DNA from: SHLQ01 sp033344795
GTDB lineage: Bacteria; Actinomycetota; Acidimicrobiia; Acidimicrobiales; SHLQ01
NCBI GenBank assembly: GCA_033344795.1
Contig: JAWPMS010000001.1
Span: forward strand, 4,092,001-4,156,000
Length of the DNA stretch: 64,000 nt
Direction: 5' to 3'
Each line of letters begins with the position of its first letter. Within the stretch, counting starts at the first letter, position 1. Made by a program: the position numbers and the translations under genes. This document shows positions 16,180-25,078 of this stretch, in pieces. The notes under the pieces were generated by a model. The model saw nothing but the letters and a program-made list of their open reading frames with translations. It was not told the DNA's origin and made no database searches.

Positions 16180-18699
16180 TTACCCCTTGAGGCGGGTGTT
16201 CTCCGGATCGAATGCGGAACCGGTGCCGACAACCGTGCAGGGGAACAGCTCGTTCATGTACATGACCTTGAGCTGGGTACCCGGCGCCGCATACTGCGTG
16301 GGCACGTAGCCCAGCAGCAGGTTCTTGCCGACGCTTGGTCCGTAGCCTGCGGTCGTCACTCGGCTCACGCGGCCGTGGCTGTCTTCGATGCGCTCGCCGT
16401 CGAGGGTGAGGATCGGCTCGTTGCCACCCTGCATCCAACGTTTGCGCCCCTGACCATCGGTGTTGTCATCGACGACCAGCGTCACGCAATGCGTCTCGGG
16501 GTCACCGGCTTCGCGGGCGGCCATGTAGGCCTCCTTGCCGATGAAGTCGGCGGCCTTGACCTTCGGGCGAGCCAACCCAGCCTCGATCGGGTTGTACTCA
16601 CTCTCGAGCTCGGCGCCCATCAGGCGGTAGCCCTTCTCGATGCGTCCGGTCACGGCGTAGACGCCCATGCCCGTCGGGCGCAGACCGTGGTCCTTGCCGG
16701 CTTCCATGATGGCGTCCCACAAGGCCGGACCGTTGTCCCAGCCGGTGTAGATCTCCCAGCCGGTGTCACCGACATAGGACACACGGAACAACGTCACCGG
16801 AATACCCGCGACCTCGATGTCGATGACCGAGCCATACGGCGAGCCCTCGTAGCTGAGATCGGCGTCGGTGAGGCTGCCGAGAATCGCCGGAGCGTTCGGG
16901 CCCCAGAGGCCGAGCGTCGTGGTCGAACGGCTGAGGTTCGTGAAGGTGACCGACTCGTCCTCGGGCAGGTACTTCTTGATCCAGTACTCATCACGGCCGC
17001 CGTCGAAGGCGCCGGTCACGATGCGGACGGTCTCTTCTCCGGTTTGCATCATCGTGAGGTCGGAGTGGAAACCACCATCCTCGTTCAGCCACGGGGTGTA
17101 GGCGCTCGTGCCGACGCCCTTGCAGACCTTGTTCACCGCGAGATACTCGGCGAAGTCACATGCGCCGGGCCCCGTGAGCTCGAACACCTGGAAGGCGCTC
17201 AAGTCGAACAGGCCAGCGTTCTCACGCATGTTGAGGTGCTCACCGTTGATGATCGGGCTCCACCAGCGGTTGTCCCATTCAACTTCGCGCTCCTCGAGGC
17301 CATATCGCTCGACGAGGTCGGCGTTGCTCGAGTACCACTGGGCTCGCTCCCACACACGGGCCTGGAAGAACATCGCCCCGAGGGCTTCTTGGCGGCTGTA
17401 GTACGGGCTCTTGACCAGATTGCGTCGTCCTTCCCACTGCTCTTGTGGGTGCACGATGCCGTAGGTCTTGATGAAGTGTTCGTCGGCGCGTGCCCAGATG
17501 TGGTCGTCGCCACGCTCTTCTGGATAGAAGCGAGCCAGGTCTGACGCGTGGGGGTCGATGACCCGGGGATAGCCGTAGGTCATCCACTCCGCCACGACCT
17601 GGGCCATACCCGGGCCCTCTTTCACCCACACGGCCGCTGCCGACCACATGTTGCGGACCTCGACGGTCTCACCGAGGCACGGCATGGCGTCGGGCGTGAG
17701 GCTGAGCAAACCATTGATGGCGTACTTGATCTCGGCATCACCGAGGAAGTCCATCAGCTCGATCGCCGTCTCCATCTGCGGATCGAAATCGTCCGGCGTG
17801 AAGGGCATCTCGGTTGGCGTGAGTGCCGCTTCTTCGTTCGATGGGATGTCGTCTGGGTGATGCAGAATCGCCCGGTGGCCGTACGACCCGACCTCCATGC
17901 TGCCCGAGCTCTGACGCTCGTAGCAGAACGTGTCCATGTCACGAACGATCGGATAGCCGATCTCGTTGTTCGTCTCGGCGAGGACGTCCATCGGGCCGAC
18001 GTCGGCCATCTGGTGCACCGCGGGCACGAGGGGGATCGTGGCGCCGGCCATGTTGGCCACCCGGTTGCTCCACACGCCGCACGCCACGACCACGTAGTTG
18101 GCCTCGATGCGGCCACGGCTCGTGACGACGGCGCTGACCTTCTTCTGACCGTTCGGAGCATCAGCTGTTTCGACGTCTTCGACCTCGGTATTCGCGAAGA
18201 CCTGAAGGACGCCCTTGTCCATTGCCTCGTTGCGGAAGAGCGTGCCGGTGTCGAGCGAGTCGACCACGCTAACCGTCGGGCAGTGGAAGCCGCCCATGAT
18301 GACCTCTTCGTTGATGAAGGGAACCAGTTCCTTCACTTCGGCTGGCGTCAGCATCTCTGCCTGCACACCCCACGCCTTGGCACTGGTCATGCGACGAGCG
18401 AGCTCGTCCATGCGCTCTTGGGTACGAGCGACCTCGATGCCGCCCGAGTCGACGCTGCGGTCGAGATCTCGGTACTGGTTGGCCGACTGCACACCGAGAA
18501 GAGCCATCTCCTTGTTGTGATCGACCGGGAAGATGAAGTTCGACGCGTGACCGGTGGAACCACCAGGGTTTGGGAGCGGGCCCTTGTCGATGAGGACGAT
18601 GTCCTCCCAGCCAAGGCGGCTCAGGTGGCCCACGAGGCACGAACCGACGATGCCGGCTCCGATGACGACCACATTGGCCTTTGCTGGAAAATCACTCAC
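16180..18699 (-). CDS. Dimethylglycine/sarcosine oxidoreductase-like FAD + GcvT protein
   Basis: 839 residues with the full domain order of dimethylglycine dehydrogenase/oxidase. The FAD-binding DAO domain (~8-380) has GAGIVG at 14-19, and a His at 51 in STGHAS is equivalent to the His that carries FAD covalently. A short FAO_M-like middle (~380-440) follows, then an aminomethyltransferase (GcvT) domain (~450-740) and its C-terminal barrel (~750-835). These enzymes oxidise an N-methyl group and hand the carbon to THF as 5,10-methylene-THF. Substrate (dimethylglycine, sarcosine or another N-methyl amine) cannot be fixed from sequence. A GntR operator lies 18 bp upstream, also present before etfBA, so ETF is the likely electron acceptor rather than O2. 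Confidence 0.9.
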   Translation of the reverse strand: MSDFPAKANVVVIGAGIVGSCLVGHLSRLGWEDIVLIDKGPLPNPGGSTGHASNFIFPVDHNKEMALLGVQSANQYRDLDRSVDSGGIEVARTQERMDELARRMTSAKAWGVQAEMLTPAEVKELVPFINEEVIMGGFHCPTVSVVDSLDTGTLFRNEAMDKGVLQVFANTEVEDVETADAPNGQKKVSAVVTSRGRIEANYVVVACGVWSNRVANMAGATIPLVPAVHQMADVGPMDVLAETNNEIGYPIVRDMDTFCYERQSSGSMEVGSYGHRAILHHPDDIPSNEEAALTPTEMPFTPDDFDPQMETAIELMDFLGDAEIKYAINGLLSLTPDAMPCLGETVEVRNMWSAAAVWVKEGPGMAQVVAEWMTYGYPRVIDPHASDLARFYPEERGDDHIWARADEHFIKTYGIVHPQEQWEGRRNLVKSPYYSRQEALGAMFFQARVWERAQWYSSNADLVERYGLEEREVEWDNRWWSPIINGEHLNMRENAGLFDLSAFQVFELTGPGACDFAEYLAVNKVCKGVGTSAYTPWLNEDGGFHSDLTMMQTGEETVRIVTGAFDGGRDEYWIKKYLPEDESVTFTNLSRSTTTLGLWGPNAPAILGSLTDADLSYEGSPYGSVIDIEVAGIPVTLFRVSYVGDTGWEIYTGWDNGPALWDAIMEAGKDHGLRPTGMGVYAVTGRIEKGYRLMGAELESEYNPIEAGLARPKVKAADFIGKEAYMAAREAGDPETHCVTLVVDDNTDGQGRKRWMQGGNEPILTLDGERIEDSHGRVSRVTTAGYGPSVGKNLLLGYVPTQYAAPGTQLKVMYMNELFPCTVVGTGSAFDPENTRLKG

Positions 18700-18717
18700 G
18701 ATGAGACCCCTACTTGG

Positions 18718-18739
18718 TGATATATCACTTACGTATCAG
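18718..18739 (+). promoter_or_regulatory. GntR-type operator upstream of the dimethylglycine-oxidase-like gene
   Basis: TGATATATCACT, then TACGT, then ATCAG; same 22-bp layout as the sites at 13516 and 18822. It ends 18 bp from the start of the flavoprotein gene, suitable for repression. Confidence 0.82.
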
Positions 18740-18821
18740 AAGCGACTTTACGTGCGGCGGCCAGCGTTGGCAAGCAGCTTTCTGGAGCGACTCCACCCTT
18801 CGGTTGACGAATCACGTCGTC

Positions 18822-18843
18822 TGATATATCACTTACACATCAG
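18822..18843 (+). promoter_or_regulatory. GntR-type operator upstream of the GntR gene
   Basis: TGATATATCACT, then TACAC, then ATCAG. It lies 15 bp before the regulator's start codon, which suggests autoregulation. Confidence 0.82.
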
Positions 18844-18858
18844 CGAGCGACTGGCGTC

Positions 18859-19545
18859 ATGGCACAAACGTTTCTGGAATCGACCGAAGAACCCGAGTCA
18901 CTTGGCGAACAGGCGTACATCTCCCTGCGTCAGATGATCGTCCGGCTCGACTTCGCCCCGGGAGATGTTCTCCGCGAAGACGAACTGCGGGCCACGCTCG
19001 GCCTCGGCCGCACACCAATTCGCGAAGCACTCCAACGGTTAGCACGTGAGCACTTCGTGACGGTGATCCCGCGTCGCGGCATGTTCGTCAGCGGTATCGA
19101 AGTCGAAGAACTGTCGATGCTGTTCGAAACCCGAGCCGTTCTCGAGCCCTATGCCGCACGACTCGCCGCAGTACGCGGTACCGCCGATCAGTGGGACGAC
19201 ATGGAGGCAACGCTCGCCCAGACCACCGACCCAGCGCTCAACGACGAGGACCAACTCGCCCTCGACCGACGCTGCCATGAGATCATCTGGGCCGCCTCGG
19301 GCAACCGATTCCTGCTCGACACGCTCGACATGCTCTACGCGCAAAGCGATCGCCTTTGGCACCTCTATCTCGCCGACGTGTCCGATATGCAACATGCAGT
19401 CGACGAACACCAAGCCATCCTCGGCGCCCTGCGCGCTCGCAACGGCGACGAAGTCGCTCAGCTCGTCGAAACCCACGTCCGCGGCTTTGACACGCAAATT
19501 CGCGCCGCCGTCACCGCTCGGCTCGAAGCACCGCTCGACAAATAG
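18859..19545 (+). CDS. GntR-family regulator, FadR/FCD subfamily
   Basis: 228 residues. The N-terminal winged helix (~15-80) has RQMIVRLDFAPGDVLREDELRATLGLGRTPIREALQRL, the GntR signature. The C-terminal all-helical FCD domain (~90-220) keeps the metal-ligand pattern of the subfamily: His in RRCHEIIW, in VDEHQAIL and in ETHVRGF, with an Asp from the early helix. FCD regulators bind small carboxylates through the metal. Divergent from the dimethylglycine-oxidase-like gene; operators in the shared intergenic region and before etfBA suggest it controls an N-methyl-amine oxidation regulon. Confidence 0.93.
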   Translation: MAQTFLESTEEPESLGEQAYISLRQMIVRLDFAPGDVLREDELRATLGLGRTPIREALQRLAREHFVTVIPRRGMFVSGIEVEELSMLFETRAVLEPYAARLAAVRGTADQWDDMEATLAQTTDPALNDEDQLALDRRCHEIIWAASGNRFLLDTLDMLYAQSDRLWHLYLADVSDMQHAVDEHQAILGALRARNGDEVAQLVETHVRGFDTQIRAAVTARLEAPLDK

Positions 19546-19555
19546 CGCCTGAACC

Positions 19556-20179
19556 CTAGAGCTGCGGTGCGTCGACGATGTCGCGCTCGTTCGGCGTCCA
19601 GAGCACCACGCCGTCGGGGCGAAGCCCGAGCGCCTCGACCTGCGCTCGACTTCGGCGCCCCATGGAAAGCCTCGCCAATTCGAATCGATCGAGCTCAACC
19701 TCGAGCGGGCCTCCGTTTTGTTCTTCGATCTGGCCGATGAGCGTGTCCCAGGCGTGATCGAGCAGGCGCATGTCGGGCTTGGCGCCGACGCCCGTTGCCT
19801 GGCGAATGTCCCACTCGTGGGTCCACGCGTCGAGATAGAGCAGCGCGGGCATCTTCGCGCCCATAGCCGTCAGAAGTTCGTCGATCGCTGGAGCGTTGGC
19901 CTCCCACTCAGCACACACGTCTTCGAGCGAATGACCACGCCGTGCCTCAACCTGTGCATCGGCCCACGGCTCGGTTCCTGCGCCCTCGGTGTTGCCCGAC
20001 ACAATGTCCGCATTGATGCCAGACAGGTGGGCAAGCGTGTCCTTGACCGACCATGCCGGACAGCACTGCGTCGGTGCGGCAGCTTGGTCGGTGGTGATCG
20101 ACCGACCAACTTCGATACAGCGAGCCCGAAGGTCCGCGTAGGCGGCTGCGATTTCCCCATTGCTCAACGTCGACATCAC
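19556..20179 (-). CDS. Maleylpyruvate isomerase/mycothiol-dependent family protein (DinB fold)
   Basis: 207 residues from ATG 20179 (ATG 20176 equally possible). The helical bundle signature is clear: CCPAWSVKDTLAHLSG near 39-54 and ALLYLDAWTHEWDIRQATG near 112-130, with the His residues (LAH, THEWD) that form the metal site of the MDMPI/DinB family (PF11716). Characterised members use mycothiol as cofactor, consistent with an actinobacterium. Substrate unknown. Monocistronic; its end lies 10 bp from the end of the convergent gntR. Confidence 0.82.
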   Translation of the reverse strand: MMSTLSNGEIAAAYADLRARCIEVGRSITTDQAAAPTQCCPAWSVKDTLAHLSGINADIVSGNTEGAGTEPWADAQVEARRGHSLEDVCAEWEANAPAIDELLTAMGAKMPALLYLDAWTHEWDIRQATGVGAKPDMRLLDHAWDTLIGQIEEQNGGPLEVELDRFELARLSMGRRSRAQVEALGLRPDGVVLWTPNERDIVDAPQL

Positions 20180-20211
20180 CCGATCGTACGTCGAGGACGC
20201 ACAGTATTTCG

Positions 20212-21069
20212 TCAGCGCAATCGGCGAAGTGCGTCATCTACGGCAGCCGCGTAACCACCGCCGAACTTGATGGCGTGCACGACGAGCGGCGCGAGTTGGT
20301 GCAAACCAATGCGATCCTCCCAGCCATCGGCCAAGGGATACGCCTCGTCATACGCTGCAAACGCTGCGTCGGCGAAGCCACCGAAGAGACGCATCATGGC
20401 GAGATCGAACTCGCGATGTCCGCCGTGTGCTGCCGGGTCGATGAGCCAGCTCGCACCACGCTCGTCGACCATGCGGTTGCCAGCCCAAAGATCACCGTGC
20501 AGGCGAGCCGGCGGTTCCGCTGGGCCACCCAGATCCTCGAGCCGGTCGGCCACATCCTCCAACCCAGCGATGGTCCGCCCGGACAACGCACTTCGATCGG
20601 CCGCCAGCCGGGCCAACGGCCGCAACCGCCGCTCGGAAAAGAACTCGATCCAAGTCGCACACCGATCGTTCGGCAGCGCTTGCGAGCCGGTCGTCCGTGC
20701 ATCGGTTCGGCCGAAGACCTCCGCCCCACACTTGTGGAGCGAAGCCAGCCCACGACCAAAACTCGCTTCGTCCGATGCGCCGCGGAGACCGGGAGAGATC
20801 CACTCCAACACCAAGCGAGCGGGCGATTCGTCGGACACGGCCAGCACCTGGGGAACGGCGAGCGCATGGGCGTCACCGAGCCACCTCAAATCAACTCCTT
20901 CGCGGCTGAAGAACCCCTCCGGTGGTGCCCGGTGCGTCTTGGCGAACACCCGTCGACCGTCGGCCAGATCGACTGCGAACGCTTCGGCCATATCGCCGCC
21001 ACCGAGGCGAGTCATGTCGACAACCGCCGACCCGAGATCGACGGACAGCACCTCTCGAAGAACATCCAC
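20212..21069 (-). CDS. Fructosamine kinase/aminoglycoside phosphotransferase-like protein
   Basis: About 285 residues from GTG 21069. The kinase-like fold is shown by LGGGDMAEAFAVDLADGRRVFAKTH (Gly-rich loop and Lys), LVLEWI (hinge), ARLHGDLWAGNRM (catalytic HGDLWxGN) and SWLIDPAAHGGHREFDLAMM (metal-binding DP). The HGDLWAGN and IDPAxxxGHREFDLAMM motifs are those of fructosamine-3-kinase-type enzymes, which repair glycated amines. The frame stays open far upstream, but the family N-terminus starts here. ATG 21108 is the alternative and would overlap the divergent membrane-protein start. Confidence 0.82.
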   Translation of the reverse strand: MDVLREVLSVDLGSAVVDMTRLGGGDMAEAFAVDLADGRRVFAKTHRAPPEGFFSREGVDLRWLGDAHALAVPQVLAVSDESPARLVLEWISPGLRGASDEASFGRGLASLHKCGAEVFGRTDARTTGSQALPNDRCATWIEFFSERRLRPLARLAADRSALSGRTIAGLEDVADRLEDLGGPAEPPARLHGDLWAGNRMVDERGASWLIDPAAHGGHREFDLAMMRLFGGFADAAFAAYDEAYPLADGWEDRIGLHQLAPLVVHAIKFGGGYAAAVDDALRRLR

Positions 21070-21106
21070 ACCAGCACGATATGAGACCACTGCTACCGTC
21101 GAGCGC

Positions 21107-21547
21107 ATGGACCACCGGCGCACTGTTGCCCGAAACCTCGGGTTGTTGCTCGCGCTCTCCACACCAGCCTCAGCGTTCGTCTCATTCGCGTTGTTTGCGT
21201 CGGTCTTCGGCGAAGATCGATTCGAAGGTGCAGATGGCGTGACGGGACTTGGGTATCTGGTGATGGCAATCCCGCTCGTCATCGGACTGGGTATCGCTGC
21301 GATCGCACACTTCGACGGCCCGCTCCCCGATCGTCGGACCCTCCGCCTGATCCTGGGCGTGCTGGGAATCGGCCTCCTCGGACTGGGTATTTCGACAGTC
21401 GGATCATCGGCGAACGACAACGACGCTTCCATCGGCGGAGCGTTCCTCGTCTTCGCCGGACTGGCCGCTGGAGTCTTGGCGCTTGTGTTCGGTCGCCCCA
21501 AGACCAGTCCGGGAAGCCCTCCACCCCCTGGGCCCCCAAACGCCTAA
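21107..21547 (+). CDS. Small membrane protein, four predicted helices
   Basis: 146 residues from ATG 21107. Four hydrophobic segments (~10-30, ~45-66, ~80-98, ~108-126) and a Pro-rich cytoplasmic tail (GSPPPPGPP). No family recognised. Divergent from the kinase-like gene, whose start lies within 40 bp, so they share a very short promoter region. Confidence 0.6.
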   Translation: MDHRRTVARNLGLLLALSTPASAFVSFALFASVFGEDRFEGADGVTGLGYLVMAIPLVIGLGIAAIAHFDGPLPDRRTLRLILGVLGIGLLGLGISTVGSSANDNDASIGGAFLVFAGLAAGVLALVFGRPKTSPGSPPPPGPPNA

Positions 21548-21572
21548 CCATCGGTTGCAACAAGTCTCGGGG

Positions 21573-22466
21573 TCAACTCGTTCCGAAGCGTGATTTCAGC
21601 GCTCGACGAAGTAACTCAAGGGCGCCAAGAAGGAGAGCAACAAACGCCGCGAGCGCCAGCCAAACCCAAATGGGCAAGGTAGGCCCGGGGACTTCGCCCG
21701 CGTCGGGCGTGAGGAACCTCGCACCCGATCGATACACCGCGGCGAGCTCGAGAACCGGATTGCCACCGTCCCCGCGTTCAGCCCACATCGTGATCTCGAC
21801 CACGTTCGGTTCGAAGCTGGCACCGTCGGCATCAACGACCGACACATGTGCGAACAGCGCGGTCTGGTCGCCACAACGAGAGTCGCCCCCAGCGAGGCTT
21901 CCCGCCTCGAGCGCGGCGACCAATCGGTCGGCCAGCGGGCGACCGGCGCGCACCTCGAACGCATCGATCGCATCGTCGATGACCGCCCTGCCGACGAGAA
22001 TGTTTCCCTGTCCCGAGACATTGACACCCTGCACATCAAGCGCGACATCACTGTTGCGTTCGCCCGTGAAACCTGCCGCCTCGCCACTCAACAGCACGAC
22101 ACCGTGCTGGCGGTCCTGCGCATTCGAGTCGAACTCGACATCACCGCTCACGGCTTCGATGATCTCGTCGGCCCCGACACCTGCATCGAGCAATCGGTGA
22201 ATCGCGTTGCGGGCCGAGGGGTTGAAGTGCGCCTGCGTCACACCGGCGCCGACTCCTGGCGACAATGCGATCAGCTCGAACCCATCTTCGAAGTTCAGAG
22301 CCCCGAGCTCGACACAGCTCGCAACGGCGACGCCGACCTGGCCCGAGTCAGGGTCGACACCGACCACCGACCAGGTCGCGTCAGCTGGCGCGGCCGCGAG
22401 CAGAACGAACGCGGCGATGACCGCTCCGACGAGCCAACGCGACCTCTGACCTCCTGCGCTGCGCAT
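21573..22466 (-). CDS. DUF1028 (Ntn-hydrolase-like) exported protein with C-terminal membrane anchor
   Basis: 297 residues from ATG 22466. A signal peptide (WLVGAVIAAFVLLAAAPADA) ends directly before TWSVVGVDPDSGQVGVAVASC, the conserved start of the DUF1028 family, whose mature N-terminal Thr would act as nucleophile. CGDQTALFAHVSVVDADG and the GAGVTQA segment are also family features. A C-terminal helix (IWVWLALAAFVALLLGALELL) plus basic tail would anchor it facing outward. Substrate unknown. The open frame extends upstream to 22574 but lacks a signal there. Confidence 0.82.
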   Translation of the reverse strand: MRSAGGQRSRWLVGAVIAAFVLLAAAPADATWSVVGVDPDSGQVGVAVASCVELGALNFEDGFELIALSPGVGAGVTQAHFNPSARNAIHRLLDAGVGADEIIEAVSGDVEFDSNAQDRQHGVVLLSGEAAGFTGERNSDVALDVQGVNVSGQGNILVGRAVIDDAIDAFEVRAGRPLADRLVAALEAGSLAGGDSRCGDQTALFAHVSVVDADGASFEPNVVEITMWAERGDGGNPVLELAAVYRSGARFLTPDAGEVPGPTLPIWVWLALAAFVALLLGALELLRRALKSRFGTS

Positions 22467-22482
22467 CGAGAAAAGCGCGAGG

Positions 22483-22872
22483 TTACAGCGGAGGTTCGTA
22501 TGGGTGGGTTCGATCGGCGACGGCGCTCTCGGTGAGCACACAGAACCGGGTGTCGGTACGACCCTCAGGACCACGCTCAGGTGGAATGGGATTCAATTCG
22601 AACCATTCGAGATAACTGTCGTAGGCATCACGGTCGGCGAAGTGCAGCTCGACCACTCGATAGAACGGTTCGCGCTCGTCAGGCATCGGTGCCCCAACGA
22701 GAGTCGATGGAAGCGGTCGAATCACGTCGTTGGTGACCAATCGCTCGAGAAACGGATTGGACAGCAGGTCAGGGTAGTGAACTTCAGCGAGCCAATGTTC
22801 GTAGTCGGCAACGCTCACACCTTCGACGATGTCGTACCCAATCAGCGCCCGCACACCCGGATTTTCGCTCAT
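22483..22872 (-). CDS. EthD-like/dimeric alpha-beta barrel protein
   Basis: 129 residues. The layout GYDIVEGVSVADYEHWLAEVHYPDLLSNPFLERLV and later YRVVELHFADRDAYDSYLEWF is that of ferredoxin-like dimeric alpha-beta barrel proteins of the EthD type. No catalytic function can be assigned. It sits just upstream of the DUF1028 gene on the same strand, 16 bp apart if that gene starts at 22466. Confidence 0.6.
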   Translation of the reverse strand: MSENPGVRALIGYDIVEGVSVADYEHWLAEVHYPDLLSNPFLERLVTNDVIRPLPSTLVGAPMPDEREPFYRVVELHFADRDAYDSYLEWFELNPIPPERGPEGRTDTRFCVLTESAVADRTHPYEPPL

Positions 22873-22963
22873 GGTGGATCCCCCTCAAGATCAACAATCC
22901 CGACCATAACCCACTTCGGGTGATCATTCGACTGCACCCCCAAAACCGCTGCGGGCAAGCGAG

Positions 22964-23407
22964 CTACGGGGTCGCGCTCCAGCGATCGATACCGCCTCCG
23001 CCGTAGGCATGGATGATGATTGCGCGCTCGGGTTTCACTGCGAGAAACGTGATCTCCGGAGAGTTCTCGGGGCCTCCTGGCGCAAAGGTATTGAGGTCGT
23101 AGTCGAACACATCATCCCAAAGCCTCCGCTTGGTTTCGACGTCGTCGAAGACGTCTACCGTTCCCCACAATTCGACCCCGTTGCCCGACTCGTCAACCTG
23201 CCAGTGCATGGCGACGTTCGGGTTGGCCTCGATGTTGCGCGCCTTGGTCGATCCGTTGAACGTCATCACCCAGCAGGTCTCGTCCTCCCAGCACGGGTGT
23301 ACCGGAACGACGTCGGGTCTGTTGTCGGCGCCCACCGAGGCCAAATGCGCCCATGGGCTGAGCCCTGAGGCGAATGTTCTTACGTCCGCGAGATCGATGT
23401 CAGCCAT
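22964..23407 (-). CDS. Pyridoxamine-5'-phosphate-oxidase-fold (PPOX/F420-type) protein
   Basis: 147 residues from ATG 23407. The split barrel is marked by HLASVGADNRPDVVPVHPCWEDETCWVMTFNGSTKARNIEANPNVAMHW, the standard first half of PPOX-class FMN- or F420-binding reductases, and LAVKPERAIII near the end. Its in-frame upstream extension to 23497 lacks family sequence. Likely a small oxidoreductase; cofactor and substrate unresolved. Confidence 0.82.
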   Translation of the reverse strand: MADIDLADVRTFASGLSPWAHLASVGADNRPDVVPVHPCWEDETCWVMTFNGSTKARNIEANPNVAMHWQVDESGNGVELWGTVDVFDDVETKRRLWDDVFDYDLNTFAPGGPENSPEITFLAVKPERAIIIHAYGGGGIDRWSATP

Positions 23408-23426
23408 GCATCGACAGTAGCCACAA

Positions 23427-23882
23427 CTACTCCATAGCGGCGGCCAGCCGCTCGAGCGTCTTCTCCATGCCCGCACGGTTGTGACTCGCTCGGTCACTCA
23501 CCCCAGAGATCTGTGTGCTCCGTTCGTGTGCGGATTCGGGGCGAAGATCTTGGGAGTACTCGGTCACGCGACAGCCACCATCCGTTGTCTCCACGGTGTA
23601 GCCCCACTTGGAGAACACATATCCGCGAGATGTGCAGTCGAAGAAGAACCGCTCACCTGGCACGAAGTCGACGATTTCGGCATCGATGGACCATGTCTTG
23701 TCACCATTGCGGTTGTGGCCGGTGAATTTCGCTCCGAGCAGCGGCTCCGTCGCCCCGTCCTTCCACTCGGCTCTCTCCGTCTCCGGCGACCATTCACCCA
23801 TGCGGGTGATGTCGGATATCGCAGCAAAAACGACCTCCGGGGCCGCAGCGATGTCTCGGTATACAACGATGTCTGGTTCCAT
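23427..23882 (-). CDS. SRPBCC (START-like) family protein
   Basis: 151 residues. IVVYRDIAAAPEVVFAAISDITRMGEWSPETERAEW is the typical opening of a polyketide-cyclase/SRPBCC ligand-binding domain, and the C-terminal long helix (HNRAGMEKTLERLAAAME) closes the cavity. Such proteins bind hydrophobic ligands. 19 bp upstream of the PPOX gene on the same strand, so probably one transcript. Confidence 0.8.
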   Translation of the reverse strand: MEPDIVVYRDIAAAPEVVFAAISDITRMGEWSPETERAEWKDGATEPLLGAKFTGHNRNGDKTWSIDAEIVDFVPGERFFFDCTSRGYVFSKWGYTVETTDGGCRVTEYSQDLRPESAHERSTQISGVSDRASHNRAGMEKTLERLAAAME

Positions 23883-24026
23883 GGGGAGACCCTATGCGAC
23901 ACCGTTGGGGGTCGGACCACACCACCACCAACGCTCGACGCATGTGAGCTCCTCCTAAAGCGAGACGCTCAAAGTCCGACCTACCAAGAGAACGACTTCC
24001 GTTCAGAAGCCTCTGGAGACAGTGCG

Positions 24027-25013
24027 ATGACCACTCAGGCGGGCCAAGACCCGAGCGGGGCAAATTCGATCCCTAGCGACATCGCTGCGGTGATGATCTG
24101 GACCGCCAGTTCTGCCCCTCCTGAGGTGACCCTGTCGTTTCAGGGTCTCGCCGAACCAATCAGCCTTTGGCAACAACTGATGGCGCTCGGCTGGGAGGTT
24201 CCGCCGTGTCCGCCTCGCCCCGGCAGCGCAATCGAGTGGGTACCGGACCCGGTGGCGGGCACTGATTACACGATCCGCCCATGGAGGGTGAAAGAGTTCC
24301 GACTTGGTGAGGGCCAGTGGAGCCGTGAGGTGGGTGCCACCATCGGAGCGACAACGTACCGAATCCTCCGGGAGTTCGATGCGACGATCACCGGCACCGA
24401 GGGTCCGCTCGCGCAACTTCGAGCGTACGAAGAAGCCGAGGCAGCCAAGACAGCTCCCCTCCCCGCTGCCGCACCGGCGGCCGCTGAAGCACCGCCGAGT
24501 TCGTCCCCCGAGGCGGCCGCCGCCGCCGAGGCTGCAGCGACACCCACTCCAGCGGCTGCGCAGCAAACCGTCGTCTTTCTCGAGACCTCACAAGAAGCCG
24601 CGGAACAGCACGCGGAAACCCTCACCACCTGGGCAGCAGTGGTGGGACGGAACAAGACCCCGGTGTTGTGGAGCGAACTCGCGATCACTCCGACGATCGG
24701 TGCCGCTGAGTTCAACCAATTGGTCGCAGCAAGCAACGGCGCGTGGCTGCTGGACGGCGACGTCCCGACGGCTGGCGGCGGCCAGGCGATCTTTCGCATG
24801 ATCGTGCCAGACGCCGACGCAAGCGACGCCAAACTCGCAAAGGTGATCAAACAATTCGGTGGCATGGTCACCATGCGCGATCTTCGCCCAGCGACCGCCG
24901 AGGGCAAACCGGCCGTTCTCGTGTCGGGATCCGTGCCCGCGCACAGCTACGACATGTTGCATTCGAACATGCGCCTGCGCGTGCCCAACGGCGCTGCCCG
25001 CATCGAGAAGTAG
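24027..25013 (+). CDS. Hypothetical two-domain protein with Ala/Pro-rich linker
   Basis: 328 residues from ATG 24027 (GGAG ten bases upstream). An N-terminal domain (~15-125) with Trp-rich segments (EPISLWQQLMALGWEVPPCPPRPGS) is joined by an Ala/Pro/Ser linker (~132-175) to a C-terminal alpha/beta domain (~175-325). No signal peptide or membrane segment. I do not recognise either domain. It precedes the clpP pair by 65 bp on the same strand and may be co-transcribed, so it could be an adaptor or substrate of that protease; that is speculation. Confidence 0.65.
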   Translation: MTTQAGQDPSGANSIPSDIAAVMIWTASSAPPEVTLSFQGLAEPISLWQQLMALGWEVPPCPPRPGSAIEWVPDPVAGTDYTIRPWRVKEFRLGEGQWSREVGATIGATTYRILREFDATITGTEGPLAQLRAYEEAEAAKTAPLPAAAPAAAEAPPSSSPEAAAAAEAAATPTPAAAQQTVVFLETSQEAAEQHAETLTTWAAVVGRNKTPVLWSELAITPTIGAAEFNQLVAASNGAWLLDGDVPTAGGGQAIFRMIVPDADASDAKLAKVIKQFGGMVTMRDLRPATAEGKPAVLVSGSVPAHSYDMLHSNMRLRVPNGAARIEK

Positions 25014-25078
25014 ACCGGGCTAACCATCGGTTCTGCCTTCAGCAGAATCGGACCGAAACGACGCGCTGGCCAGCGATC

